Origin: Sinobacterium norvegicum
Lineage (GTDB): Bacteria; Pseudomonadota; Gammaproteobacteria; Pseudomonadales; Sinobacteriaceae
Direction: 5' to 3'
Assembly: GCF_923077115.1 (NCBI RefSeq)
Contig: NZ_CAKLPX010000002.1
Coordinates: 62,001-126,000, forward strand
Length of the DNA: 64,000 nt
The notes beneath the pieces were generated by a model. It searched no databases. It was given only the letters and a program-made list of their open reading frames with translations, and was not told where the DNA came from. Position numbers and translations under genes: made by a program. Positions 24,691 through 33,317 of this stretch are shown in pieces (positions within the stretch are counted from its first letter, which is position 1; every line of letters starts with the position of its first letter).

Positions 24691-25356
24691 TTATTGTTGT
24701 GCCAGCACCTGCTGTAACCAGATAGATATATCGGCGATCTCACGCGGGTGAACAGCATGCTCAACAGGGTAGGTTTTATACTGGGCTTGATAACCCAATT
24801 CTTTTAGTGCTGCGAGGGCATGCTTACCCATGGCTTCGGGCACCATCTGATCTTGGCTGCCGTGAAAAATATGAATTGGCAGTTGTTGGTTGGCCGGGTT
24901 AGGTTGAATCGTTTTTGTGGTGGCAAAGTAGGTCGACATAGTCATTAGCCCGGCTAACGGTTTGTCATAGCTAAGCGCAGCCTGGTAGCAGACGGCGCCA
25001 CCTTGGGAGAAGCCTGCTAAGACGATGCGATTGCTTGGGATACCCTTGGCAATCTCACGCTCAATTAATAATCGGACTGCCTCGCTTGAGGCCATAATCT
25101 GATCGAGATCGATTTCGCGCTCCAGCGACATCGCTAAGATGTCATACCAGGCAGGCATGACCATACCGCCGTTGATGGTAATCGGGATGGAGGGTGCGTG
25201 GGGGAAAATAAAGCGAACACCGAGGCTGTCGGGTAGCTGTAGCTGTGGGATAATAGGCACAAAATCATGGCCGTTAGCACCGAGGCCGTGTAGCCAGATA
25301 ACAGCTGCGTCACATTCTTTTTGGGTTTCTACTATCTCACAGGGAAGGTATTGCAT
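24691..25356 (-). CDS. Carboxylesterase/phospholipase (alpha/beta hydrolase)
   Basis: The 221-residue enzyme belongs to the small esterase family of Pseudomonas EstB and eukaryotic acyl-protein thioesterases. It has the oxyanion motif WLHGLGANGHD near residue 21, the nucleophile GFSQGG (Ser117), an Asp in FHGSQDQMVP and a His in EHAVHP near the C-terminus. It hydrolyses short acyl esters or lysophospholipids in relatives. I prefer the ATG at 25356, with AAAGG seven bases upstream, over the one at 25374. It is a single gene without a signal peptide, so the enzyme is probably cytosolic. Confidence 0.9.
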   Translation of the reverse strand: MQYLPCEIVETQKECDAAVIWLHGLGANGHDFVPIIPQLQLPDSLGVRFIFPHAPSIPITINGGMVMPAWYDILAMSLEREIDLDQIMASSEAVRLLIEREIAKGIPSNRIVLAGFSQGGAVCYQAALSYDKPLAGLMTMSTYFATTKTIQPNPANQQLPIHIFHGSQDQMVPEAMGKHALAALKELGYQAQYKTYPVEHAVHPREIADISIWLQQVLAQQ

Positions 25357-25422
25357 GGCTTGGCCTTTCGTCATTTTGACGACTATTTTAAACCAAGCCA
25401 GCCTGCAATCCTATGGTAATTG

Positions 25423-26085
25423 TTACTGTTTACTCATTACTTGGGTGAGGCTTTCGTCGAGAGAGTTGGCCCAGCTTTTTAACGTTCTAGCGGCATCCGA
25501 TCGGTTGGTGACGCTGTTACTCCATTGATAGTTCATCGTTTCCAGCTGCCGCCTTCTGTCGATAATGCGAGCCATAATCTCACCGCTGCTGGCATCAAAA
25601 ATCTCCAGTGACAGCGTCATCTCACCCGATGACGTGGTATAGGTACGGGACATATTGGGGCTCATGATATCTGGCGCTACAACATCGAGGTTGATGATCG
25701 AGGGTTTGATGACCAGAGTGGTAGAGAGGTTCTCCTGCTTGCTCTCAGCGGGCACTGATTGCAGCACACGGCTAAACTCCTGTACGCAGAGTTCGGATAG
25801 CTGCGTTTTAATTTTCTCGACATCTTTGTCGGTGACGCGGTTAGTGAGGGCAACCCGGCTACTGTTCTGGTCGCGCTGCCAATTCTTCTTAAAGGCAACC
25901 TGGCAGCCATCGACACTGACGTGTTGATACTGTGAAAACTCGGCGTTTGGTTTGACATACACCGTCGTAAACTCATCGCTATTTTTTAGCGACAGACCGT
26001 CATGGGATATTTCTGGCTGAGGGGTGGTGCAGGCTGTGGTAAGCGCAATGGCGCAGCCGGTTGTAAATCGCGTTAAAGTTCTCAT
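25423..26085 (-). CDS. DUF3313 family lipoprotein
   Basis: The 220-residue protein has a lipoprotein signal, MRTLTRFTTGCAIALTTAC, with lipobox Cys at 19. The mature part matches the DUF3313 pattern: NSDEFTTVYVKPNAEF, then the domain with LVIKPSIINLDVVAPD, SPNMSRTY and TLSLEIFDASSGEI, ending with an Arg-rich RIIDRRR. This is a widespread family of proteobacterial lipoproteins without known function, usually encoded singly. It lies between the esterase gene and a beta-barrel-like gene on the same strand, so it may be expressed with the latter (32 bases apart). Confidence 0.85.
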   Translation of the reverse strand: MRTLTRFTTGCAIALTTACTTPQPEISHDGLSLKNSDEFTTVYVKPNAEFSQYQHVSVDGCQVAFKKNWQRDQNSSRVALTNRVTDKDVEKIKTQLSELCVQEFSRVLQSVPAESKQENLSTTLVIKPSIINLDVVAPDIMSPNMSRTYTTSSGEMTLSLEIFDASSGEIMARIIDRRRQLETMNYQWSNSVTNRSDAARTLKSWANSLDESLTQVMSKQ

Positions 26086-26117
26086 TATTGGCTCCGTGAG
26101 TGCCGGTAAGTTTGTTA

Positions 26118-26963
26118 TTAGTCTAGCGGATAATTAAAGGCAAAACGTAAAACGTCGAGGTCATTGCTGTGCCTGATACCTAAGCCCAGTCGTTCGACGT
26201 CTAGGCCAAAAAAATTAAAGGGTTTTTCTCTGCCGATGGTGAAGCCCAATTCAATAGCGTGGGCCTCGTCGCCGCCAGCAAATTTCTCAGGTATGAAATC
26301 GACATCGAGTAGGTAGACATAAGCAATACTATAGAGAGAGACAAAAAAAGTTTGTTCTGCCAGAGTGAAACGGCCAGGCATGATAAGGTCGACACCTGTT
26401 TCGATTGAGGCAAAGCCGTCAGAGACACCTTCACGGTCTGTTTTGTAGCCGGCGCGCTGCACTCTGGTCATCCAGCTATGTTGTTGTTGCCAGCCGCTGA
26501 AACTGTAATAGGTGCTGGCGCCGAGTGCGTAAAGAAAAGCGGATTCATCGATGCGTGAATTTCGTGAATAGCCAACATCAAAAAATGGTACCAACTTAAG
26601 ATTTGGTGTCAGCCAGCGATCGAATTCCAGCCCCAGTGTTAATGACAGCGCCGAGACCGAAGAGGGTAGTTTGACATCATCGATTTCCTCAAAATTATAG
26701 TCATAGAAACCAACGGATACTGGCATGCGAATGCGGTACTTGTGCTGGCTTTTTTGGTGCTTGGGTTGATACTCGAATGGCATGTTGATAACGGCCAGTT
26801 CGCCCGTCGAGGAGGCATAGAAACCTGAGCCAAAATAATTAGAAAGAGCGAAGTGAGGTGACGTCAGCGTCGCCGTTTCGCCGTCTTCGGCAGACACGGG
26901 TTGGCTGAGTGAAATGATTGTGAGTGACAAAGACAGCCACAGTGAGCGGATAGATGTATTCAG
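26118..26963 (-). CDS. Putative outer-membrane beta-barrel protein, probable CTG start
   Basis: The protein of about 281 residues has alternating hydrophobic strands with aromatic ends and terminates NDLDVLRFAFNYPLD, consistent with an outer-membrane barrel of 8 to 12 strands. Family is unrecognised. The first ATG/GTG/TTG in frame (TTG at 26930) would cut the signal peptide in half. A CTG at 26963, eight bases after AAGG, gives the full signal NTSIRSLWLSLSLTIISLSQ with cleavage after VSA, and I adopt it. An ATT two codons upstream is another option. The gene is 32 bases upstream of the DUF3313 lipoprotein gene, in the same direction. Confidence 0.65.
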   Translation of the reverse strand: MNTSIRSLWLSLSLTIISLSQPVSAEDGETATLTSPHFALSNYFGSGFYASSTGELAVINMPFEYQPKHQKSQHKYRIRMPVSVGFYDYNFEEIDDVKLPSSVSALSLTLGLEFDRWLTPNLKLVPFFDVGYSRNSRIDESAFLYALGASTYYSFSGWQQQHSWMTRVQRAGYKTDREGVSDGFASIETGVDLIMPGRFTLAEQTFFVSLYSIAYVYLLDVDFIPEKFAGGDEAHAIELGFTIGREKPFNFFGLDVERLGLGIRHSNDLDVLRFAFNYPLD

Positions 26964-27120
26964 TTTAATAGCCTTGTTTCATTACTCATCTTAAGATAGA
27001 GGTCAATGGCCCTATGATCAATAGTTTTGTCGCTCGTCGTTGAGTGCGCAGCATGGTGGCTTTCGGGTGAGGTCTATTTTTTCTGGTGCGGGATATCAAT
27101 GTTTCTGTTGTCAAATTGGT

Positions 27121-27143
27121 ATTGATTTATTTTGTAAATCAAT
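27121..27143. promoter_or_regulatory. 9-bp inverted repeat, candidate operator
   Basis: attgattta (27121-27129), spacer ttttg, taaatcaat (27135-27143) form a perfect palindrome of the kind bound by dimeric repressors. It lies about 110 bases before the esterase leader stem and between divergent genes. No regulator gene is adjacent. Confidence 0.4.
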
Positions 27144-27247
27144 ACGTATTTTGTACTGATGGTAATATTGAATACTGATCATATTTTTCTTTGTTAGTCA
27201 TATTTTTACGCGACAAACATAATACTTTCTAAGATGTGTTTCTAAGC

Positions 27248-27320
27248 CTATCTTCAACCTGGATCTGATGATAAGTCGTTCTTAGGTGCTTCTCATGAAT
27301 ATGACGCGGGTTGAAGATAG
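27248..27320 (+). promoter_or_regulatory. Leader stem-loop upstream of the lipoprotein esterase
   Basis: CTATCTTCAACC (27248-27259) is the exact complement of GGTTGAAGATAG (27309-27320), so the two ends of the leader can pair in a 12-bp stem with a 49-base loop. The 3' arm overlaps the purine-rich stretch just before the ATG at 27331, so the stem could hide the ribosome-binding site. Confidence 0.55.
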
Positions 27321-27330
27321 AGTATTTTTT

Positions 27331-28446
27331 ATGGATAAAAAATATTTCTTGCTAATCACTCTTTTCTTAATTTCTTGTGGCTCTGGGGATTATGAAAGCT
27401 CCGTCTCTGACAGTGGTTACCGGCTGTTGAGTGCTGTGGATTTTAAGCCGCATGGCGAGATAGATAATTTAGAAGTCGCGTCCTATTCCTATGCCTCTAA
27501 TGACTGCCCATTGGAGTTAACCGCGCTGGTTTACCGTAATAATGCCAAACCTTATGTAATTGTCGATGGCCAAAAAAAATGGTTGTCGGCGGTGTACATC
27601 CATGGAGGTGGTTATGTTTCTGGTGCACCTGAGGCATTTGAGAACGCCTATAAGTCAACATTTAAGTACATAGTGGATCAAGGCTATATGTTTTATTCCT
27701 TGAGCTACCGTGTTTCCCAGGCGCGGAATCCAACAACTCATGCCTATCACTTGTTGGATGATGGCAGTAAGTGCGATGTTAATAATGTCGAGATTCACAA
27801 CGACATATACCAGGGTGTCAGCCTGATGGCGCAGCGTCATGTCGGTGTTCCTGGGGTCGAAGAACTATTGGCTGTTAAGGCTGTAGGCTTTGGTATTTCT
27901 GCGGGAGGCCATCTAGCGGCCTACGAAGGAGTCCATAATCAATCATACTACCGTGCAGTTGTCGCAATCTCTCCGTTGTTGAATATGGCAGACCTGGTTA
28001 ATTACTTGAAGAGCGATAACCGGCAACAGGCGCAATACTTCAGTATGGGTTTTGACAACGCTGAAGCCATAGATCTTATTGTTGGTGCGTATTGTGGCGT
28101 CAAATCGGTGATATCTGAGATCTCCGTTGCCGATTTATATGACGCATCTATCAATAATCATATAGCTTATAGTGTGCCAATATATCTCCTAGTTGGTGCT
28201 CAGGATAATGTTTTACCCCCGGATCATGCTGTTGAGCTATGCGATAGGGTGGCCGCAAACGAAGGCGTCGGCAAGCAAATGATAGAGGCGGTAAAGGGGC
28301 GAAAATATTACCAATGTGGCTCACAACACAGATTGCTTTTAGATGAAAACTCAGGGCATAACGTGCCGCTGCCTAAGCAAAGACTATATGATTGGTTTCA
28401 CCCGCTGGGTTTGCCAGCCGACATACTAAGCCTAGGGCGTGGCTAA
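27331..28446 (+). CDS. Alpha/beta-hydrolase lipoprotein (HSL/carboxylesterase-like)
   Basis: The 371-residue protein starts MDKKYFLLITLFLISC, a lipoprotein signal with lipobox Cys16. The mature part is a secreted esterase of the HGGGY type: oxyanion HGGGY at residues 91-95, nucleophile GISAGG (Ser190), Asp in LVGAQDNV and the His in NSGHN near the C-terminus. Five further cysteines (59, 148 and three later) may form disulfides. I chose the ATG at 27331; an in-frame start at 27286 would put a charged stretch before the signal peptide. Composition is AT-richer than neighbours, hinting at acquisition. It overlaps the convergent pseudouridine synthase gene by four bases. Confidence 0.85.
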   Translation: MDKKYFLLITLFLISCGSGDYESSVSDSGYRLLSAVDFKPHGEIDNLEVASYSYASNDCPLELTALVYRNNAKPYVIVDGQKKWLSAVYIHGGGYVSGAPEAFENAYKSTFKYIVDQGYMFYSLSYRVSQARNPTTHAYHLLDDGSKCDVNNVEIHNDIYQGVSLMAQRHVGVPGVEELLAVKAVGFGISAGGHLAAYEGVHNQSYYRAVVAISPLLNMADLVNYLKSDNRQQAQYFSMGFDNAEAIDLIVGAYCGVKSVISEISVADLYDASINNHIAYSVPIYLLVGAQDNVLPPDHAVELCDRVAANEGVGKQMIEAVKGRKYYQCGSQHRLLLDENSGHNVPLPKQRLYDWFHPLGLPADILSLGRG

Positions 28447-29099
28447 AACGGGCAGGGACTGACGCCGTGAATGCGTTTGCCACTGACGGGGTGGTTGAAG
28501 TCTATCGTGGTGGCATGCAGCATCAAACGGTCAGCCATCGCCAAGGATTGTTCGTCGCCGTATAAATCGCAACCCAGAATAGGATGGCCGATATGCTGGC
28601 TGTGGATGCGCAGTTGGTGAGTGCGCCCTGTCAGGGGAGTGAAAAGAACTCGGCAGCGGTCGCTTTTTTGTTCTAACACTTCGTAATGGCTTTGCGCGGC
28701 CTTGCCATCTGGTGAGATTACCTGACGGGGAAAATCACCGCGGGCTATGGGCGCATCAATGGTTCCACCGCTATGTTTGAGTTGGCCGCGTAAAATCGCA
28801 TTATAGCTTTTCTCAATGGTGCGCTGTTGAAACTGCAGTGTAATCGCTTTGTTAGTGGCTTTATTCAGGGCGATAATCATAATGCCTGAGGTGCCGAGGT
28901 CGAGTCGGTGTAGCATCAGCGCCGAGGGGTAGTCCTGCACCAGGCGATGGTGTACCGAGTCTTTATTGAGCGGGTTTTTTCCGGACAGGCTGAGCAGCCC
29001 GCTGGGTTTATTAATCAGCAACAAATCATCATCTTGGTAAAGGATGTCAATCTGTTCGAAACAGGGCGGGGCGACGAAGTCGTCGGCGTCTGTGGCCAT
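28443..29099 (-). CDS. RluA-family rRNA pseudouridine synthase
   Basis: The 218-residue protein has the RluA-type catalytic motif HRLDLGTSGIMIIA with Asp67, the INKPSGLLSLSG start of the domain and GRTHQLRIHSQHIGHPI near the C-terminus. It lacks an S4 RNA-binding domain, as RluA, RluC-short forms and TruC do, so it should isomerise uridine in rRNA or tRNA. The exact target cannot be told. It runs in the opposite direction to the esterase gene, overlapping its stop by four bases, and stands alone. Confidence 0.9.
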   Translation of the reverse strand: MATDADDFVAPPCFEQIDILYQDDDLLLINKPSGLLSLSGKNPLNKDSVHHRLVQDYPSALMLHRLDLGTSGIMIIALNKATNKAITLQFQQRTIEKSYNAILRGQLKHSGGTIDAPIARGDFPRQVISPDGKAAQSHYEVLEQKSDRCRVLFTPLTGRTHQLRIHSQHIGHPILGCDLYGDEQSLAMADRLMLHATTIDFNHPVSGKRIHGVSPCPF

Positions 29100-29278
29100 A
29101 GCAGTGCTGTCACTAGTAATAAACCCGCATATTAGTGCAATGAGAAGGCGATTGATAGCATGCTGATAATGCTGCGGCTTGTTGCACTAAAGTGTGGACG
29201 GTATGATGTGAGCTACAGAGAAGTCTCGTGATTTTCAAAAAATAATAATAGACGTTATATATCCTAAGGGGTTTTATC

Positions 29279-29908
29279 ATGAAGTTATATTCTTACCCGC
29301 CAGCCCCAAGCCCTCAGCGGGTACACTTTTTTATGAAAGAGAAGGGCATCGATCTACCCGTCGAAGTTATTGATATGATGGCTGCTGAGCAACTCGGCGA
29401 CGCTTATAAAGCCATCAATCCCCGCGGTACTGTCCCGGCATTAGTGTTAGATGACGGCACAGTTATTTCAGACGTCGTTGCAATTTATCGTTATTTGGAA
29501 ATGATTTTTCCCGACACCCCGTTATTGGGTGCGGATGCGAAAGAGCAGGCGTTGATCAGCGAGTGGGATCACCGCATTGAAATGGAGTTTTTGACGGCTA
29601 TCGCGGAGGCTCTTCGCAATCACGGCCGTTCATTTAAAGGTCGAGCATTTCCCGGGGATTTAGATATAGAGCAAATCCCTGAATTAGTTGCACGCGGGAG
29701 GCTTCGTGCCGAGGCATTTTTTAATATTCTCGACCAACAGTTAGCGAGTAATGTTTATGTCGCTGGTGAAAAGTTCAGTGCAGCAGATATTACCGCCTTT
29801 GTCGGTATCAGGTTTTGTGCTTGGATAAAACTGGCCGTGCCAGAGGAGATGGTTAATCTGCAGCGTTGGCTGCTGGCAGTCTCCCAGCGACCAAGCATGG
29901 CGACATAG
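29279..29908 (+). CDS. Glutathione S-transferase family protein
   Basis: This is a 209-residue GST with the thioredoxin-fold N-domain (KLYSYPPAPSPQRVHFFMKE), the glutathione-contact NPRGTVPALVLDDGTVISDVVAIYRYLE (cis-Pro and SD motif) and the all-helical C-domain with ADITAFVGI. The Ser in the PSPQR stretch is the likely catalytic residue in place of Cys or Tyr. It conjugates or reduces electrophiles with glutathione. Substrate is unknown. It is monocistronic with tRNA-Arg just downstream on the other strand. Confidence 0.9.
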   Translation: MKLYSYPPAPSPQRVHFFMKEKGIDLPVEVIDMMAAEQLGDAYKAINPRGTVPALVLDDGTVISDVVAIYRYLEMIFPDTPLLGADAKEQALISEWDHRIEMEFLTAIAEALRNHGRSFKGRAFPGDLDIEQIPELVARGRLRAEAFFNILDQQLASNVYVAGEKFSAADITAFVGIRFCAWIKLAVPEEMVNLQRWLLAVSQRPSMAT

Positions 29909-29959
29909 CAAAGGTAGCTATCTTAGTGCAGGTGTTTTGTACACTTAATAAAGAGGAGA

Positions 29960-30036
29960 TGGTCCGCCCTATGCGATTCGAACGCATGACCTTCGCCTCC
30001 GGAGGGCGACGCTCTATCCAGCTGAGCTAAGGGCGG
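29960..30036 (-). tRNA. tRNA-Arg (anticodon CCG)
   Basis: Read on the minus strand the sequence folds as a complete tRNA. The acceptor is CCGCCCT with AGGGCGG, and the D-arm is GCTC/GAGC. The anticodon arm is TCGCC-CTCCGGA-GGCGA with CCG in the loop; the T-arm is ATGCG-TTCGAAT-CGCAT. Discriminator A is followed by a genomically encoded CCA. The 77 bases are intact. It decodes the CGG arginine codon. Confidence 0.96.
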
Positions 30037-30140
30037 TTAAGACTGCCTTTGGGCAGTGTTGGCTGTTATTTGACCACCCAAGAGCGGCCTAACAGGCGAA
30101 GCATAATACCTGTGTCGGCGGTGCTATTCAACGGTATTTA

Positions 30141-31136
30141 TTACAGGGCAGAGTTGGCGGTTAATCGCTTCTGCTCGGTGCGGCTGAAGTGCTGCTCGAT
30201 ATAGCGCTGTTGCTGTTCGGCAACATCTTGTTCAGCCAGGCCTGATAACGAAGAAAGTTCGGCCATTTTCAGCTCGTAGTCTGTAACCTTCTGCTGCCAT
30301 TGTTGGCGCTGTTGGTCCAGCTGTTGTAGCCGTTCGGCGGCGGCTTTGCCGACCAGCGCCTCCCTAGCAATATAACGCTCTTCCTCGTCCTCTTGGCTGA
30401 TTTTAGCCAGTGCCTTGAGTTGTTGCTGTTGTTGGTAATAACGTTGGTTGGCTTGTTGGTCATGGAAGCCCATGTTGGCCGCGGCCTCGTCGCTAAGCTG
30501 TTGTTGGTATAATGGATCGAGCCCCTGTTGTTGATACCGGTGAATACCGTAGGCCATATAGCTATTTTCATCACCAAATAGTTGTTCGACCTGTTGTGAA
30601 TCGAAAAACTGATGTTGTAGTTGTCGTTTTTCTGCGAGTAATTCTAATGGTGAAAGAGACTGTTCTGCCAACTCAGAGAGTGCGGTTTTGTAACCAATAT
30701 ATTGGCTAAACAATAGCATGACCTGAGGGCTTATTTCGCCGTCTGTACGATCAAATTTTTCAGCCTTCAGCTGCAACAGCTGTGTAATTTCATCGAGGCT
30801 GTAATCACCTTGTAGGCTGAGGTAAAATTCAAAGAAATCCCGCAGATTCTGGTTGCCGATGACCTGCCCGTTATCGTCGATATCAATACCACCGTCGGTG
30901 GCAATGTTTTGCATATAACGAGGCAGTTGCGAGATGGCTGGAGGCTTGTTCGCCGCGGCCTCGCCTCTGTCGGAGCTGATGGCCTCAGCCGGGTTATTAA
31001 GGCGGTTAATGTTTTTTAGCATTATCGGTTTATGACTGACGGCGGCCGGTCTTTCGGCCGCACCCCAGTGCATTATCCCGTAGCCTAGGACGGTGAAACC
31101 GCCGAGGACTATGAGAAATCGTAGCTGTACAAACAC
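30141..31136 (-). CDS. lifO: Lipase-specific foldase (lipase chaperone)
   Basis: This 331-residue membrane-anchored steric chaperone has a GTG start at 31136, one N-terminal helix (about residues 5-22) and an Asn/Ala-rich variable linker. The diagnostic foldase motif NLRDFFEFYLSLQGDYSL follows around residue 97 (the R-x-x-F-D/E-Y-x-L-S signature), and then a long Gln-rich helical domain that wraps around lipase. It folds the lipase before secretion by the type II system. Its start overlaps the lipase stop (TAGTG), so the pair is co-translated, the usual lip-lif order. A tRNA-Arg gene lies downstream. Confidence 0.93.
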   Translation of the reverse strand: MFVQLRFLIVLGGFTVLGYGIMHWGAAERPAAVSHKPIMLKNINRLNNPAEAISSDRGEAAANKPPAISQLPRYMQNIATDGGIDIDDNGQVIGNQNLRDFFEFYLSLQGDYSLDEITQLLQLKAEKFDRTDGEISPQVMLLFSQYIGYKTALSELAEQSLSPLELLAEKRQLQHQFFDSQQVEQLFGDENSYMAYGIHRYQQQGLDPLYQQQLSDEAAANMGFHDQQANQRYYQQQQQLKALAKISQEDEEERYIAREALVGKAAAERLQQLDQQRQQWQQKVTDYELKMAELSSLSGLAEQDVAEQQQRYIEQHFSRTEQKRLTANSAL

Positions 31137-32068
31137 TATAAGCCGGCCTGTTTCAGGCGGTTGGCGTGCTGGCGGAAGACTGTCAGTGGATCTGTCGATA
31201 AAATGTCATGCAGCCCAAGTAGCAGGTTGACCTCGTCAAGGTGGTTCATGCGGTAGTCGTCTCGCACAACCATGCCCAAGTGACTAGAGCAGCGGCCGAC
31301 TAAACCGTCGTTGGCTTCAAATAGGAAGGGAACGCTGGCTATAGCCATTAACGGGTCGCTCAAGTCGAGCACATTGGTCAGAGGCTGGGTGCCGCTCCAC
31401 GAATAGTAACGGATACCGTTGACCACATAGTCCCCTTCACCACAGTCACTGGTGGGGACGCCCTGTGGATGGATCTCATTAAATGCTAATGATGCTTCGG
31501 TGGTGAGATCTCGGAAAGAGCCGATGGCGTCTTGCTCGTAGCCGCCGCCGCTTACGCCGTCTATCAGCTGTGCCAGCGTGTTGGCGAACAAGCCAATAAT
31601 GTCTTCACCAAGTGAGCCGGGCTCAACAAAGCGGGCGATATCAGCGGTGGCAGAGCCCTTGTTGGTGCCGCCAATGCCGGTGACCGAGGCGACTAAATCG
31701 GGTCTGACAGAGGCGACATAGCGGCTGGTAGGTGAGCCGTGGCTGTGGCCTATGAGATTGAATTTTCGATGACCAGTCACGGCGGATAATGTTTCTAGTT
31801 GTGCCAACAGCTGCTCACCTCTTACCTCTGTTTCGTTAGCGGCTGCGACAGTGACGATATAGACGGTGGCACCACTGCGCTCAAGGGCCTGTGGTACGCG
31901 ATAAAAATAATCCATTCCCAGAATGCTGTCGAAGCCGAAGAGCCCATGAACAAGCACAATGGGGTATTGTGTTTTGGTGTAGTTGCGATCAAAGAATGAG
32001 AAAAACCCTGCGTGGGAAGCACTACTAAGCAGCACTGTTAGTAACAGTGCGGGGATAATACGGCGCAT
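31136..32068 (-). CDS. lip: Secreted triacylglycerol lipase, family I
   Basis: The 310-residue exported lipase has a Sec signal of about 20 residues (cleavage after SHA) and a start of the mature part with YPIVLVHGLFGFDS. The nucleophile is Ser109 in GHSHG, the Asp lies in ANDGLVGRCSSHLG, and the catalytic His is in MNHLDEVN. Two cysteines (in SDCGEG and GRCSSH) form the typical disulfide. These features match Pseudomonas family I lipases that depend on a foldase. Its stop is overlapped by the foldase start. The divergent AraC regulator gene across a 309-base gap is a candidate controller. Confidence 0.95.
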   Translation of the reverse strand: MRRIIPALLLTVLLSSASHAGFFSFFDRNYTKTQYPIVLVHGLFGFDSILGMDYFYRVPQALERSGATVYIVTVAAANETEVRGEQLLAQLETLSAVTGHRKFNLIGHSHGSPTSRYVASVRPDLVASVTGIGGTNKGSATADIARFVEPGSLGEDIIGLFANTLAQLIDGVSGGGYEQDAIGSFRDLTTEASLAFNEIHPQGVPTSDCGEGDYVVNGIRYYSWSGTQPLTNVLDLSDPLMAIASVPFLFEANDGLVGRCSSHLGMVVRDDYRMNHLDEVNLLLGLHDILSTDPLTVFRQHANRLKQAGL

Positions 32069-32180
32069 GCTATGTTCCTTATATCGACGGCCTTACACTT
32101 AACAGCTTTCTGAGGAGAGAAAGGCGATACAGCGGCGTGGTTAGCGAGTAAGCCAGAAATGATTATTATTAGTTATTGTC

Positions 32181-32194
32181 AGACTGCGCAGTCT
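32181..32194. promoter_or_regulatory. 14-bp perfect palindrome between lip and an AraC-type regulator
   Basis: AGACTGCGCAGTCT is a perfect dyad in the middle of the 309-base gap between divergent lip and the AraC-family gene, with looser dyad symmetry outside it (attattattag to the left, ataatag to the right). It is a candidate operator. The rest of the gap (32069-32377) holds promoter-like AT-rich sequence and no gene. Confidence 0.45.
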
Positions 32195-32377
32195 ATGAGA
32201 ATAATAGTAGCGGTGTTAGCATCGAACACAATGTGTGATCCTGCTAGCATTGTTGTACTTTTCCGCTAAAGTGCGGATTGGATCGATGTCGCTTTTAGCC
32301 TTTTTTATAAGTGTTTGCTGACATAAAAACAATAAGACCAACGCGCTATTCCGCGTCGAACTTAGGCATTCTTGCTA

Positions 32378-33190
32378 ATGAGTTTTTTCTATAGTCGAGA
32401 CAAATACAGTTATTCCAACGTTGCTTTAGAACTACAAAGAGTGGTTTTTTGCCGCACAAAATATTGGTCGGCTAATTCAATGGCGGCGCCATTGTGGCGG
32501 CTATTCTGGTATCCAAAAGAGGGGATTACCTTACGTTTCGACAATGGTGAAACCATAAGCATCAGAAAAGGCTCGCTGTACCTTATACCCGCGGGGGTAA
32601 ATTTCTCTGGTTCTCAAAGCGAGCCCTTGGATGAGTTTCACATATTATTTAATTTTAACCCGGGGCTTTTTAGCCTGCGCAAGAACATCTATGCCTTTGG
32701 GGTTGATGATGAGTTGTTGGCGTTGGTTGGGCAGTTGCAGCACCATAGTAACCAGCACTCCCCATTATTGACGCTGAAGGCAATGTCTATTCTCAATCGC
32801 TGCCTGAGTAGTATCGATGAAGATCACTGGCAGGTGGAGCAGGTGGAGCCAAAACTGTGGCCGGTATTACAGCGTATGCGACAGAGTGGCCGAGATAAGG
32901 CCAGCAACCAGCATCTCGCCGATACTATAGGGATGAGCGAATCGGCTTTTATCCGGCTATTTACCAAGGAGTTAGGTCTGGCACCGCAGCAATATTTGGC
33001 GACACTGAGGATTAATCGATCGAAGGAGATGTTAATTGGTGATGGCGGCAGTATTGAAAAAATAGCCGAGGCCTGTGGCTTCTGCGATAAGAGCCATTTC
33101 TCTCGTCAGTTTAAGAAACAGACAGGCTTGTCGCCCAGTCAATACCGTCAACGTCTGTCGTCTAATCATGGTCAGCGGGGAGGGGAATAA
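32378..33190 (+). CDS. AraC-family transcriptional regulator
   Basis: The 270-residue protein has an N-terminal cupin-like sensing part (LRFDNGETISIRKGSLYLIPAG). Two helix-turn-helix motifs follow: HLADTIGMSESAFIRLFTKE and KIAEACGFCDKSHFSRQFKK, with the AraC family end GLSPSQYRQ. It probably responds to a small ligand and controls nearby genes. I chose the ATG at 32378 over a TTG six bases upstream. The gene faces away from lip, with the palindrome between them, so lipase control is a natural hypothesis. No clear Shine-Dalgarno sequence is seen. Confidence 0.88.
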   Translation: MSFFYSRDKYSYSNVALELQRVVFCRTKYWSANSMAAPLWRLFWYPKEGITLRFDNGETISIRKGSLYLIPAGVNFSGSQSEPLDEFHILFNFNPGLFSLRKNIYAFGVDDELLALVGQLQHHSNQHSPLLTLKAMSILNRCLSSIDEDHWQVEQVEPKLWPVLQRMRQSGRDKASNQHLADTIGMSESAFIRLFTKELGLAPQQYLATLRINRSKEMLIGDGGSIEKIAEACGFCDKSHFSRQFKKQTGLSPSQYRQRLSSNHGQRGGE

Positions 33191-33317
33191 TGATTGCAAG
33201 CCAACGATTGCCTGCTCAGTGTTTTACCGCAGCAGATTATCCCGATATAATGGCTTCACTTTAAAAATTGTCGTACGACTGGCCACCGGCTGATTCTGCA
33301 AACTGAGGATAGAACAC

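Larger units (their letters stand above)
26970..27330. other. AT-rich intergenic region with two inverted repeats
   Basis: This 361-base stretch between divergent genes is notably AT-rich. It contains a 9-bp inverted repeat with five-base spacer at 27121-27143 (attgattta and taaatcaat) and a 12-bp perfect inverted repeat at 27248-27259 and 27309-27320 that brings the esterase leader into a stem-loop. Both promoters must lie here. No gene is visible within it. Confidence 0.75.

Noticed and set aside
29960-30036. tRNA-Arg as an island integration site
   Set aside because: No integrase, no repeat of the tRNA 3' end and no foreign block beside it were found.
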